This document shows, in pieces, positions 46,840-55,188 of a stretch of 64,000 nt of DNA. Position 1 is the first letter of the stretch, and every line of letters begins with the position of its first letter. The notes beneath the pieces are model-generated. The model was not told where the DNA came from and ran no database searches. It saw nothing but the letters and a program-made list of their open reading frames with translations. The position numbers and the translations under genes were made by a program. Source of the DNA: Bacteroidales bacterium UBA3844. Lineage in GTDB: Bacteria; Bacteroidota; Bacteroidia; Bacteroidales; Paludibacteraceae. The stretch covers positions 96,471-160,470 of the forward strand of contig DGHQ01000024.1 in NCBI GenBank assembly GCA_002392915.1, read 5' to 3'.

Positions 46840-47724
46840 TTATCTTAATTCAAATTTGTAAGTAATGGTACCGCTTTGGTTTTTCTTCGTCGGTATAGCA
46901 TTAAACTTTGTCTTTTTTGCCGCAGCGAGTGCAGCATTATGAAGGCGCTTTGACGTGATATCCGTACCTGGTGCGATATCTGCGTTGATCACATCTCCGT
47001 TCTCGTTCACCATTATTCTGACGACGATAGTACCCTCTTCCTGATCCGTATAAGTCGGTGTCGCCATCGTGCCTCGGATTGAGCGTCCGTCAAGCGACCA
47101 TGAGTTGTTGGATCCTGTCTTTGCGTGTCCTTGCGACGGTGCATTGTTTGGATTTCCTGTCGACTTGCCTTGGCTTCCTGTCGAAGTGCCGTCACCTTTG
47201 CCTGTAGACGAGTTGTCATTTCCGACACCACCGTTTCCTCCCTGTCCGAAGACATTCTTCAAGCGGTTTCCAATTTCAGCTTTCTGCTTATTCTCTTTCT
47301 CAATTTGAGCACGTTTCTCAGCCTCTCTACGTTTGCGTTCAGCCTCCTCAGCCTGTTTCTTCTTGCGTTGAGCGTCAGCCTCTTTTTTCTTAGCCTCCTC
47401 TTTCTTTTTCTCCTCGTCGGCCTTAGGCATAGCCACAGATTCTTCTATATCCTGAGTCTGATAGGCTTCAGGAGCAGTTGACGGATCCGCAGCCGGAGAC
47501 GCCTCTGCCATCTGCCCTTCTATCTCGCTGGCTGGAGTCGGTTCAAAGAGATCACTGCCACCAAAATCGTCAGCACCGAGAGACACTGCCAAACCCTCCT
47601 CTGTAGTGTCCATCTGCGACGTCATGCAGCCGAAGATAAGCACCAATAAAATGACAGCATGGAAAACCACCGTCCCCGTTGCACCGTTTGCTTTGGCCCA
47701 GGATTTAAGCTTTTGTCTATCCAT
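46840..47724 (-). CDS. tonB: TonB-type energy transducer
   Basis: Inner-membrane protein delivering proton-motive energy to outer-membrane receptors. A short cytoplasmic N-terminus and one membrane helix (about 17-36) precede an acidic, Pro-poor spacer, a long Lys/Glu/Ala-rich charged coil (about 100-160, EEKKKEEAKKKEADAQRKKK), a Gly/Ser/Asn-rich stretch (about 165-205) and the TonB C-terminal domain (about 215-294; TIVVRIMVNENGDV, NAALAAAKKTKF, GTITYKFELR). The coil is reminiscent of TolA. The gene follows exbB and exbD, a complete ExbB-ExbD-TonB set. Which outer-membrane receptor it serves is not evident. Confidence 0.88.
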   Translation of the reverse strand: MDRQKLKSWAKANGATGTVVFHAVILLVLIFGCMTSQMDTTEEGLAVSLGADDFGGSDLFEPTPASEIEGQMAEASPAADPSTAPEAYQTQDIEESVAMPKADEEKKKEEAKKKEADAQRKKKQAEEAERKRREAEKRAQIEKENKQKAEIGNRLKNVFGQGGNGGVGNDNSSTGKGDGTSTGSQGKSTGNPNNAPSQGHAKTGSNNSWSLDGRSIRGTMATPTYTDQEEGTIVVRIMVNENGDVINADIAPGTDITSKRLHNAALAAAKKTKFNAIPTKKNQSGTITYKFELR

Positions 47725-47745
47725 ACACTCTCGTTTTTCTTATGA

Positions 47746-48159
47746 CTATTTCTTCATCGGACGCGTAGCAATCACAAGTTTGAACTTGTTCTTGTTCGCG
47801 ATGTCCAATATTTTCACCACTTCACCATGAGGCACACTCTCGTCTGCATATAGGGCGACATACATGTCTGGCTCAGCCAACTCGATCTTTTTCAGGTAGC
47901 CTTCGATCTCCTCCAGCTGTATCGGACGCTCTGTCTCGTTTCCAAATGCCACATAGTGGTTCAATTCCTTATCTATAGTAACTCGCGTCAACGGTTTGGC
48001 TGCCGTCTGCGAATTGCTCTGTGGCAACATCAGCTTGATGGCGTTGGGATGCACCACCGATGATGTCAACATGAAGAATATCAACAACAAGAAGATGATA
48101 TCCGTCATCGATGACATGCTGAAACTTGCCTCTGCTTTATTTCTACGTTTTAAAGCCAT
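47746..48159 (-). CDS. exbD: ExbD/TolR family biopolymer transport protein
   Basis: Proton-channel partner of ExbB. The 137-residue protein has an N-terminal basic tail, one membrane helix (about 18-35) with the essential Asp in SMTDIIFLLLIFFML and a periplasmic domain (about 60-135). Lies 13 bases after exbB and 21 before tonB; part of the same transcript. Confidence 0.93.
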   Translation of the reverse strand: MALKRRNKAEASFSMSSMTDIIFLLLIFFMLTSSVVHPNAIKLMLPQSNSQTAAKPLTRVTIDKELNHYVAFGNETERPIQLEEIEGYLKKIELAEPDMYVALYADESVPHGEVVKILDIANKNKFKLVIATRPMKK

Positions 48160-48172
48160 AGCATTCCGTTAT

Positions 48173-48865
48173 TTAGTTGGCAGGCTCATTCAAAATATCC
48201 ATAAACTCAAGTGAACGTGCTTCCATATCACGCACCACTTTGTCGACAAGTGTTGTCAAATAGTTGTATGCGAAGTATGCGATAATACCTACGAACAAAC
48301 CTCCGAGAGTTGTCACCATAGCTGTGTAGATACCACCAGCCAACGACGACACGTCGATATTGTTGCCTGCATTAGACATCTGGAAGAAAGCCTCAATCAT
48401 TCCGGCTACAGTACCCAAGAATCCGATCATTGGTGCACCACCCGAAATTGTGGCAAGGTATGAAAGACCATTCTCAAGTTTCGACACTTCAAGGTTTCCT
48501 ACGTTTTCAACAGCGACAGACACATCCGACATTGGACGGCCGAGACGCTGGATTCCCTTCTCTATCATTCTTGCGCATGGAGTGTTATTGTTGCGGCATA
48601 GATTCAAGGCCGCGTCAATCTTTCCCTCCTGGATATAGTCTTTGATTTTGTCCATGAAACTTTTGTCGTATTTCGACGCAGCTCTGATAACAGTTAGACG
48701 CTCGAAGAAAATATAGATTGCGACGATGCTAAGAAGTAGCAACGGAATCATAATCCAACCACCCTTCATTGCAGTGTCAATCAGACTGATGCTCTGATTT
48801 GCAGGCTCCTCCACGTTGTTTACAGCAACTGTTTCTGGAATTTGTAATAGCATGTTTAAATTCAT
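48173..48865 (-). CDS. exbB: MotA/TolQ/ExbB proton channel protein
   Basis: Stator-like channel of the ExbBD-TonB motor. The 230-residue protein has a periplasmic N-terminus, membrane helix near 36-52, a cytoplasmic loop and two further helices near 138-160 and 180-203 with GLLGTVAGM-like GFLGTVAGMIEAF and YTAMVTTLGGLFVGIIAY. It is more like TolQ/ExbB of Bacteroidota than flagellar MotA. First of exbB-exbD-tonB, 30 bases after ribBA. Confidence 0.93.
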   Translation of the reverse strand: MNLNMLLQIPETVAVNNVEEPANQSISLIDTAMKGGWIMIPLLLLSIVAIYIFFERLTVIRAASKYDKSFMDKIKDYIQEGKIDAALNLCRNNNTPCARMIEKGIQRLGRPMSDVSVAVENVGNLEVSKLENGLSYLATISGGAPMIGFLGTVAGMIEAFFQMSNAGNNIDVSSLAGGIYTAMVTTLGGLFVGIIAYFAYNYLTTLVDKVVRDMEARSLEFMDILNEPAN

Positions 48866-48895
48866 AATTCACAATATTATATAAAGGTTCTTTGT

Positions 48896-50104
48896 TTACG
48901 CTTTTTTAATGGTGTGACCCATACGGTTTTTCTTTGTCTCTATATAGAAACGGTTGTATTTGTTTGGCTCTACCTCGATAGGTACGTTCTCCACAATTTC
49001 GAGTCCGTAGCTCTCCAATCCGATACGTTTGACAGGATTGTTTGTAAGCAGACGCATCTTCTTGACTCCGAGAATCTGCAGAATTTCGGCTCCGACTCCG
49101 TATTCTCTCTCATCTGGTTTGAATCCAAGATGTATGTTGGCATCTACAGTGTCCAAGCCTTCCTCCTGAAGTTTGTAGGCCTTGATCTTGTTCATCAATC
49201 CGATGCCACGGCCTTCCTGATTCATATATAATATGACTCCTTTGCCCTCTTTCTCCACCATCTGCATCGCTTTCTGTAGTTGCTCTCCACAGTCGCAGCG
49301 GCGTGATCCGAAGATGTCTCCGGTAGCGCAAGAAGAGTGGACTCGGACCAAGATAGGCTCATCTGGTTTCCATTCGCCCTTGATTAGGGCAATGTGCTCC
49401 AACCCGTTTGATTTCTGACGGAAAGGGATCAATTTGAAGTCGCCATATAGGGTAGGCATCTCTACCTTTTCTCCCGTCTCCACGACACACTCTTTCTTCC
49501 TTCTGTAAGCAATCAGATCCTTGATGGCAATCATTTTCATGCCATATTTCTTAGCCACCTCAATAAGTTGAGGCATACGAGCCATCGTACCGTCTTCATT
49601 AAGGATTTCTATAAGTGCAGCGACAGGATGAAGCCCGGAAAGACGAGCTAAGTCAACAGCAGCTTCAGTGTGTCCTGCACGGGCAAGCACACCGTTGTCT
49701 TGAGCATAAAGAGGATTGATGTGTCCTGGACGTCCGAATGTTTTGGATGTGCTCAACGGATCCGCAAGAGCAAGGATTGTCATTGCTCGGTCGTGTGCAG
49801 ACACTCCCGTCGTACAGCCTTCAAGTTTATCTATGGTGACTGTGAACGGAGTGCCAAGAATAGATGTGTTGTCAGTCACCTGACGGTCTAGTCCAAGCTC
49901 TTTAGCTCTTGAAATAGTTATCGGAGCACATAGCACGCCACGACCTTCACGTAGCATGAAATTTATCTTCTCAGGAGTGATAAGTTCTGCGGCAGTGATG
50001 AAGTCACCCTCGTTCTCACGGTCTTCATCATCCACAACAATCACAAACTTACCTTGCTTGAAATCCTCAAGTGCCTCTTCTATTGTATTTATACTATAGT
50101 TCAT
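48896..50104 (-). CDS. ribBA: Bifunctional DHBP synthase / GTP cyclohydrolase II (riboflavin synthesis)
   Basis: N-terminal domain (1-200) makes 3,4-dihydroxy-2-butanone 4-phosphate: DDEDRENEGDFI, the acidic loop, and THAEAAVDLARL-like HTEAAVDLARL. C-terminal domain (about 205-400) is GTP cyclohydrolase II, with the zinc ligands in SSCATGDIFGSRRCDCGEQL and QEGRGIGL, and Arg/Tyr in TNNPVKRIGLESYG. It overlaps the LptF/G gene by 11 bases and precedes exbB, which suggests translational coupling. No FMN riboswitch is seen in front of it, as the upstream gene fills the space. Confidence 0.95.
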   Translation of the reverse strand: MNYSINTIEEALEDFKQGKFVIVVDDEDRENEGDFITAAELITPEKINFMLREGRGVLCAPITISRAKELGLDRQVTDNTSILGTPFTVTIDKLEGCTTGVSAHDRAMTILALADPLSTSKTFGRPGHINPLYAQDNGVLARAGHTEAAVDLARLSGLHPVAALIEILNEDGTMARMPQLIEVAKKYGMKMIAIKDLIAYRRKKECVVETGEKVEMPTLYGDFKLIPFRQKSNGLEHIALIKGEWKPDEPILVRVHSSCATGDIFGSRRCDCGEQLQKAMQMVEKEGKGVILYMNQEGRGIGLMNKIKAYKLQEEGLDTVDANIHLGFKPDEREYGVGAEILQILGVKKMRLLTNNPVKRIGLESYGLEIVENVPIEVEPNKYNRFYIETKKNRMGHTIKKA

Positions 50105-51635
50105 TATTCTCTTCTATTTTGATTTCTTGAATGACATCTTGTTTTTTTCTTTTTGAAAACAAATTCTTAAAGAACTTGGATATTTTTTTGCCCAACACTT
50201 TTGCGGTCGGCATATTGAATGTTGCGTCAATTGCAGCTTTGTAAGTAAGGAACAATCCTAATGGGAACAACATGATGGAGCTAAACCATGTACCTACCCA
50301 AACTGGCCAGCTACCGTTTCTTGCCATTTTGAATCCTGTATTATCTACAATATAGTAGATTATGAAAAGCAGGATTGAAATAACGACTGGCAAACCAAAA
50401 CCACCTTTTCTGATGATCGCACCTAATGGGGCACCTATAAAGAAAAAGATAATGCATGCAAACGAAAGAGTAAATTTACGATGTCGCTCTATATCATGTT
50501 TCCACATCGGCTTATCTACGGATGAGTATTTACGCTCACCAAAATAGTCCAACTCGTTTCTCACAACCTGCATATCGTTTATCGCTCTGTCAAACGACTC
50601 TTTCTGCTGCATCAATGAGCGACGATTGATGATAGCCTCGTAACTCTTGGCTTTTTCCAAAGGAATTGTGTCAAGGTTTACTTTGACATATCCGCTGTCA
50701 ATCTTACGATCGAAGAAAAGGGTGTTGACATATTTGTATGAATAAGCATTTGCCAAACTATCGGATTCTTTCTGAAGTGAATCGATAGTGAGTGTGAGTT
50801 GTCCTAGATTTTTTGTCGTCTGTTTTCCTGCGACAGACTCTTCGCTTACCATGTTCAAGTTGTTGTCGTAGTCCATAATCAGCTCTCTGTAGACAAATGT
50901 CTCGCGTCGGAACGGAATGTTCTTCTTCGACACTTGCACCGCAGATCCCTTCATATTCTCAAACATTTCTCCATTGTGCAGCTTGAGGATGAATCCTTTT
51001 TTATCAGCTGTCGACACTAGCATTCCAGAGTCTGCAGTCACGATTCTGATGTTGTCTGAACTGCCTCCGCCTGCTGTGCCGGTGAAGTCATATATCATCA
51101 TATCATAAAGCATTCTACTGTCGTGATTCTTACTACGCACGTATATGCTGTAGTTGTCGATACCCGTATAGAATGAGCCGACAGGAATTGATACATCTGG
51201 GGATTTGTGTTTGATGGAGCGAAGCAGTACCGTCCATTTTAATTGTACATCTGGCATCACAACGTTAGAAAAATAGAATGAACCGATTGATAGAATTCCT
51301 ATTACAACAAGATACGGTTTCATGATTCTAAACAATGATATGCCAGCTGCTTTCATCGCAATCAACTCCAAACGTTCTCCCAATCCACCAAAACTCATCA
51401 AAGATGACAATAGAATTGATAGTGGCAAGGCCATTGGCACTAGTGTCAACGCTGCGTAGTAGAAGAATTGAGCCATGACTATAAGATCCAATCCCTTTCC
51501 TACCATTTCGTCAATGTATCTCCATAGTGACTGCATAAGCAGAATGAAAAGACAGACGAAGAATGTGGCCAAGAAACTTAGCAAATAGTCCTTCAAAAGA
51601 AATGTATGTAGGCGTTTTATCTGCATCTTAAACAT
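50094..51635 (-). CDS. LptF/LptG family lipopolysaccharide export permease
   Basis: Inner-membrane subunit of the LPS transporter LptB2FG. The 513-residue protein starts MQIKRLHTFLLKDYL (ATG at 51626 or 51635) and has three N-terminal helices (about 15-110), a large periplasmic beta-jellyroll domain (about 125-390) and three C-terminal helices (about 395-485) ending in a basic tail. Longer than the E. coli LptF/G (about 360), through an enlarged periplasmic part, which is usual in Bacteroidota. It begins the operon that continues with ribBA and exbBD-tonB. Confidence 0.88.
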   Translation of the reverse strand: MFKMQIKRLHTFLLKDYLLSFLATFFVCLFILLMQSLWRYIDEMVGKGLDLIVMAQFFYYAALTLVPMALPLSILLSSLMSFGGLGERLELIAMKAAGISLFRIMKPYLVVIGILSIGSFYFSNVVMPDVQLKWTVLLRSIKHKSPDVSIPVGSFYTGIDNYSIYVRSKNHDSRMLYDMMIYDFTGTAGGGSSDNIRIVTADSGMLVSTADKKGFILKLHNGEMFENMKGSAVQVSKKNIPFRRETFVYRELIMDYDNNLNMVSEESVAGKQTTKNLGQLTLTIDSLQKESDSLANAYSYKYVNTLFFDRKIDSGYVKVNLDTIPLEKAKSYEAIINRRSLMQQKESFDRAINDMQVVRNELDYFGERKYSSVDKPMWKHDIERHRKFTLSFACIIFFFIGAPLGAIIRKGGFGLPVVISILLFIIYYIVDNTGFKMARNGSWPVWVGTWFSSIMLFPLGLFLTYKAAIDATFNMPTAKVLGKKISKFFKNLFSKRKKQDVIQEIKIEENNEL

Positions 51636-51655
51636 ATTTCGGCTACAAAAATAGT

Positions 51656-51663
51656 CTTTTTCT
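51656..51663 (-). promoter_or_regulatory. Promoter -7 element of the lptF/G - ribBA operon
   Basis: Minus-strand TATTTTTG, 20 to 30 bases before the LptF/G start. Confidence 0.5.
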
Positions 51664-51763
51664 ATCTTTTTTTAGTGTTTTTACAGTACTATATATTGTG
51701 ATTTTTGTATTTTTTTTGCTCTTTTGCTTTCAAAAATTATTAACAAGCCAAAATTTTAAAGAA

Positions 51764-52015
51764 ATGGATTTAATTGTATATTTACTTTTAGGAGCACTTG
51801 CCGGTTACCTTGGCGGTCAGTTGATGGGTAAAGCCAACAGCATTTTGGTTAACATTTTTGTTGGTATCATTGGTGGTATGATTGGAGGTTGGTTGTTCGG
51901 AGATTTGTTTAGCAGTCTTCCTGAACTAGGTCCAGTCAAACTTGGAGGCTTGATAACAGCGGTGCTTGGATCATGTATCCTTCTTTGGGTAATCGGACTG
52001 ATACAGAAAAAGTAA
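51764..52015 (+). CDS. GlsB/YeaQ/YmgE family small membrane protein
   Basis: An 83-residue protein made of three Gly-rich transmembrane helices: LGALAGYLGGQLMG, VGIIGGMIGGWLFG and ITAVLGSCILLWVIG. Start fixed at 51764 (MDLIVYLLLGAL), preceded by a purine-rich TTAAAGAA; the longer frame to 51698 has no membrane-protein character. Members are stress-induced transglycosylase-associated-type membrane proteins of unknown mechanism. Divergent from lptF/G, with a weak T-rich promoter region. Confidence 0.85.
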   Translation: MDLIVYLLLGALAGYLGGQLMGKANSILVNIFVGIIGGMIGGWLFGDLFSSLPELGPVKLGGLITAVLGSCILLWVIGLIQKK

Positions 52016-52038
52016 AAATCTTTTTTGATTTAATTTGA

Positions 52039-52075
52039 GCGAGGGTATGCAGATGCGTGCTCTCGCTTTTTATTT
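52039..52075 (+). terminator. Terminator of the GlsB-like gene
   Basis: GCGAGGG (52039-52045) pairs with CTCTCGC (52060-52066), then a T-rich run. Confidence 0.7.
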
Positions 52076-52142
52076 GTAGAATCCGTAATGGACATTTTGT
52101 ATAAAATCGAACATTTTGATAACAACGGAATGAAATATGATT

Positions 52143-52150
52143 TAATTTTG
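52143..52150 (+). promoter_or_regulatory. Promoter -7 element of the carbonic anhydrase gene
   Basis: TAATTTTG followed by C, 40 bases before the ATG at 52190; it lies inside the longer open frame and shows that the start further upstream at 52088 is not used. Confidence 0.5.
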
Positions 52151-52189
52151 CACCGTTTTTTGCAAAATCAACTACTATTAAATAACAAA

Positions 52190-52909
52190 ATGAAAAAATT
52201 TTTCTTGTCTATTGCCGTTGTTGCAATGGGTATTTTCGTCAGCTGTACTCAGAAAGAGGCAGCTAAGAATGAGGCTGACAATTCTTGTAAGGCAGCCATT
52301 GATTCCGTTATGTCAACATTGGATAAAGCTGTTGAGACTCCGGCTGAAGCAATCGCCCGCTTGAAGGATGGAAACGCTCGCTACGTAGCTGAAACTGTTG
52401 TTTTTCCACACCATGATCACAAGCGTCTTGCAGAGACAGCTCCTCACCAGAACCCTTTCGCAGCTGTTGTCGCTTGCTCCGACTCACGTGTGCCTGTAGA
52501 GTTGATCTTCGACCAGGGTATCGGTGACATCTTCGTTATCCGTACTGCTGGCAACAATGTCAACAATGATGCCGTTATGGGTAGTGTCGACTATGCTATT
52601 GAGCACCTTGGTGTCAAGACTGTTGTTGTGCTTGGCCACGAGTCTTGCGGCGGTGTGACTGGTGCAATCGGAGAGGTAAAGGCTGACGACGAAAGCAAAA
52701 TCGACGAGTTGCTTTCTATGATCCAGGCTGACGTTAAAGAGTATGTTGGCAAAGCCGACTCTCTTGACGCCGCTATCAAACTAAATGCAGCAACTCAGGT
52801 GAAAAGAATCAACGATCGCGAGTTGGTTAAAAAGTTTGTAGAGGCTGGCAAGACTCAAGTCGTAGGAGCTTACTACAATGTACACGACGGTAGTGTTGTA
52901 TTCAATTAA
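52190..52909 (+). CDS. Exported beta-class carbonic anhydrase (lipoprotein)
   Basis: Interconverts CO2 and bicarbonate. Start at 52190 (MKKFFLSIAVVAMGIFVSC) gives a lipoprotein signal with Cys19; a short charged linker follows. The body has the beta-carbonic anhydrase motifs: AVVACSDSRVPVE with the zinc Cys and Asp-Arg pair, FVIRTAGN and GHESCGGVTGA with zinc His and Cys. Residues downstream (about 150-235) form the helical end. Cytoplasmic enzymes are the rule for this class; an exported lipidated one is less common but known. It stands alone between a promoter and a terminator. Confidence 0.92.
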   Translation: MKKFFLSIAVVAMGIFVSCTQKEAAKNEADNSCKAAIDSVMSTLDKAVETPAEAIARLKDGNARYVAETVVFPHHDHKRLAETAPHQNPFAAVVACSDSRVPVELIFDQGIGDIFVIRTAGNNVNNDAVMGSVDYAIEHLGVKTVVVLGHESCGGVTGAIGEVKADDESKIDELLSMIQADVKEYVGKADSLDAAIKLNAATQVKRINDRELVKKFVEAGKTQVVGAYYNVHDGSVVFN

Positions 52910-52928
52910 TAATAATTGTTAAAACTTA

Positions 52929-52972
52929 AAGATGGTGTATCATAATTTGTTAATTTTGGTACACCTTCTTCT
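52929..52972 (+). terminator. Terminator of the carbonic anhydrase gene
   Basis: AAGA-T-GGTGTA (52929-52939) pairs with TACACC-T-TCTT (52960-52970) with one T-T mismatch, followed by a T-rich stretch. Confidence 0.5.
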
Positions 52973-53004
52973 CTTCTGTATCTTCTGTAGAAAACGAAAA
53001 AATT

Positions 53005-53739
53005 TTATCTGTGGTATTTTCCTCTAGTCTTAATAAGAATCACTTTAAGACGATTATCATCTAACATTTTTCCATTAAATGGATTCAACATAAATTCTAT
53101 CTGTGTCTCACGATGAGCCCAAGTGAGGAAATCTATGTCGTTATTGTCCACTTGACTCCGTATCTCACTATATTGTGTAGACGGGAAAGAAAGAGCTCTT
53201 ACATATCCTGTTTGAGCAACGTCTTCTAAATGCTTTATGGTCTCTTCATCTATTTGCTTGAAATCCACATAATATGACGTGTAGTAATTATTTTTTGCCA
53301 ACAGTTCCAATGCTTTATAATCTCTGGTTTCTATTATGAGCTGATCCTTTTATAAGCCGAAATCTAAAACAAAAGAATCGAGTTTTTCTAACACTTTTTT
53401 GTTGTTGTCTATAGATAAGTTCTTTATATCCAACCACACTTTCTCACTTTCCTCTAAATTTGGAATAAACTCATCAAATGTCAATCCAAAACTAATATCC
53501 GCATCATGTGTAACATCTAAAATGACACTTCCGTCCAATGAGTCTTCTCGTATTGTAATATCCACTTCGAAATTAGGATAACAGTCTTTAAACTCCTCCC
53601 TTTTCTCCAAAGAATTAACTCTATGAGCCCAAAGTTTCTCTTTATAATCCCCAATACGATAAACGGCTATTCCTATCCAAATCAAAACAACCAAACAAAA
53701 CAATGCAATCGCATATATAAATATCTTCTTTTTTGTCAT
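53005..53739 (-). pseudogene. FAM151/menorin-like (PLC-like barrel) gene broken by an in-frame stop
   Basis: Two adjacent minus-strand fragments lie in the same frame and are separated only by a TAA at 53352-53350. First half (start MTKKKIFIYAI, 53739; ATG at 53769 also possible): membrane anchor, then LWAHRVNSLEKREEF, YPNFEVDITIRED, LDVTHDADISFGLTFDEF, VWLDIKNLS and ..LDFGL. After the stop the same frame continues with KDQLIIETRDYKALELLAKNN, YYVDF, TGYVRALSFPS, DIDFLTWAHRETQ. Together they form one barrel of the FAM151/glycerophosphodiesterase-like type. Homology is by eye. A nonsense mutation, sequencing error or read-through would explain it. The second half has no ATG; its TTG at 53310 is not a convincing start. 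Confidence 0.75.
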
Positions 53740-53768
53740 ATTAATGATCCCAAACAAATTCTGTTTCA

Positions 53769-54893
53769 TTATACCAATGATTTGTAAATGTCAAAAATTT
53801 CTCCTGCACATTGCTCTTCAGAAAACCGTTTGGCATATTCCTTCCCGTCGGCTATCATTTTTGTCCTCAAATCAGAATCTGCCAAGACGAGATTGATAGC
53901 ATCCGACATTTCCTTGTCGTTTGTCGGGTCGACGTAGATAGACGAGGCACCACCCGCCTCTTCCAAGCATGATCCTGTTGCTGCCACTACCGGCACTCCG
54001 ACATTCAAAGCCTCTACAATCGGAATTCCAAAACCTTCGTAAAACGACGGATAAACAAACACCTCCGCTTGGGCATAGACAGCTGGCAGATCCTTGAAAT
54101 CAATTCCTGAGATGATTTTCACTCTCGCGTCTAAACCATTATTTTTCACGACTTCATCTATCTTGGCAGCATATTTTGTGCGTCTGCCAACAATCACAAG
54201 CGACACCGCATCGTCTATATCCTTCAATGCCCTTACTATCTGCAATGCATTCTTTCTCGTCTCGATACTTCCAACATTCAATATATATCTTTTAGGAAGT
54301 CCGTATTTTTGTGCGACGAGAGTCTTTTCTTCTTCACCAATATTCTTTGAAAATTGGGCGTCACATCCTTGATACACCACCTTAATCTTCGCAGAGTCAA
54401 TATCATACAACTCCACTATATCTTTCTTCGTACATTCGCTCACAGCTATCACCACATCAGAATTCTCTGCAGCCTTACGGAATTTATAATCGTAGATTTT
54501 GCGGTCGACGAATTTATAGCATTCCGGCATCCTGCGGAAGATAAGGTCGTGGATCGTCACCACACTTTTCATCTTGGATTTTCCTATGTTGAGCGGCAAC
54601 TCATTGCTGAGTCCATGAAAAATATCTGCACCAGCATTCTCCGCTTCTTGAGTCACCCCAAATGTGCGCCACACACTTGCGAAAACAGAATTGTTGATCA
54701 CAAGAGAGAGTTGAGATGAGAAAGTGTTGACCATTCTCTGCATCCACGCATTCATCTTTCCTTTAGGAGAATAGACAATGAATTTATCGTCGGAATCTGC
54801 ATGCTTGCACAAAGATTCCAACACATATCGGCTATAATTGCCAAGTCCTGTCCCATTTTTCACGGCTCTTTTGCCATCAAACGCAATTTTCAT
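53769..54893 (-). CDS. Glycosyltransferase, GT4 type
   Basis: Retaining sugar transferase of GT-B fold. Start set at 54893 (MKIAFDGKRAVKNGTGLGNYSRYV); a longer frame to 55034 would run through tRNA-Leu and is rejected. The N-terminal half has GLGNYSR (acceptor/Gly loop), FHGLSNELPLN and VTIHDLIFRRMPE; the C-terminal donor domain has RYILNVGSIETRKN, VIVGRRTKYA, YPSFYEGFGIPIVEALNVGVPVVA with the E-x7-E type motif. 374 residues. No linked polysaccharide cluster; the donor and acceptor are unknown. Confidence 0.88.
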   Translation of the reverse strand: MKIAFDGKRAVKNGTGLGNYSRYVLESLCKHADSDDKFIVYSPKGKMNAWMQRMVNTFSSQLSLVINNSVFASVWRTFGVTQEAENAGADIFHGLSNELPLNIGKSKMKSVVTIHDLIFRRMPECYKFVDRKIYDYKFRKAAENSDVVIAVSECTKKDIVELYDIDSAKIKVVYQGCDAQFSKNIGEEEKTLVAQKYGLPKRYILNVGSIETRKNALQIVRALKDIDDAVSLVIVGRRTKYAAKIDEVVKNNGLDARVKIISGIDFKDLPAVYAQAEVFVYPSFYEGFGIPIVEALNVGVPVVAATGSCLEEAGGASSIYVDPTNDKEMSDAINLVLADSDLRTKMIADGKEYAKRFSEEQCAGEIFDIYKSLV

Positions 54894-54950
54894 TCTAAAA
54901 AAGTTGTTTTTTTTTATAAAACTTGCGAAATTCGCATTGTTTTTGTGCAA

Positions 54951-55033
54951 GCCCAAGTGGCGAAATGGTAGACGCGCTGCTTTCAGGTGGCAGTGGTCGT
55001 AAGGCTGTGCAGGTTCGAGTCCTGTCTTGGGCA
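54951..55033 (+). tRNA. tRNA-Leu, anticodon CAG
   Basis: Acceptor stem GCCCAAG (54951-54957) pairs with CTTGGGC (55026-55032), discriminator A at 55033. Loop TTCAGGT carries anticodon CAG (54984-54986), with stem CTGCT/GGCAG. It has the long variable arm of class II tRNAs and TTCGAGTC in the T-arm. CCA is not encoded. A terminator follows 24 bases later. Confidence 0.95.
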
Positions 55034-55057
55034 CAACAAAAGTATAAAAACAAAATG

Positions 55058-55088
55058 AGCATCGGAGATTTCCGATGCTTTTTTTTAT
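55058..55088 (+). terminator. Terminator of tRNA-Leu
   Basis: AGCATCGGA (55058-55066) pairs with TCCGATGCT (55071-55079), loop GATT, then a run of T. Confidence 0.85.
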
Positions 55089-55150
55089 TACAATATGATT
55101 ACTACAACTATGTCAGGTATTTAAATTGCAAACAACACGCACGACACTAT

Positions 55151-55172
55151 GAGACGCACGACCGTGCGTCTC
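55151..55172. repeat. Near-perfect GAGACGCACG palindrome
   Basis: GAGACGCACG (55151-55160), AC, CGTGCGTCTC (55163-55172): a 10-bp stem with two-base loop just after the stop of the thioredoxin-fold lipoprotein gene. Similar GAGACG/CGTCTC cores occur in four hairpins of this window. Confidence 0.7.
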
Positions 55173-55188
55173 TTCTCAAATTTTACAT

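Noticed and set aside
48896..50104. FMN riboswitch in front of ribBA
   Set aside because: The upstream sequence is coding (lptF/G overlaps by 11 bases) and no RFN-like conserved blocks were found.
54894..55034. 47-residue N-terminal extension of the glycosyltransferase
   Set aside because: It runs antisense through tRNA-Leu and has no protein character; the ATG at 54893 begins a typical GT4 N-terminus.
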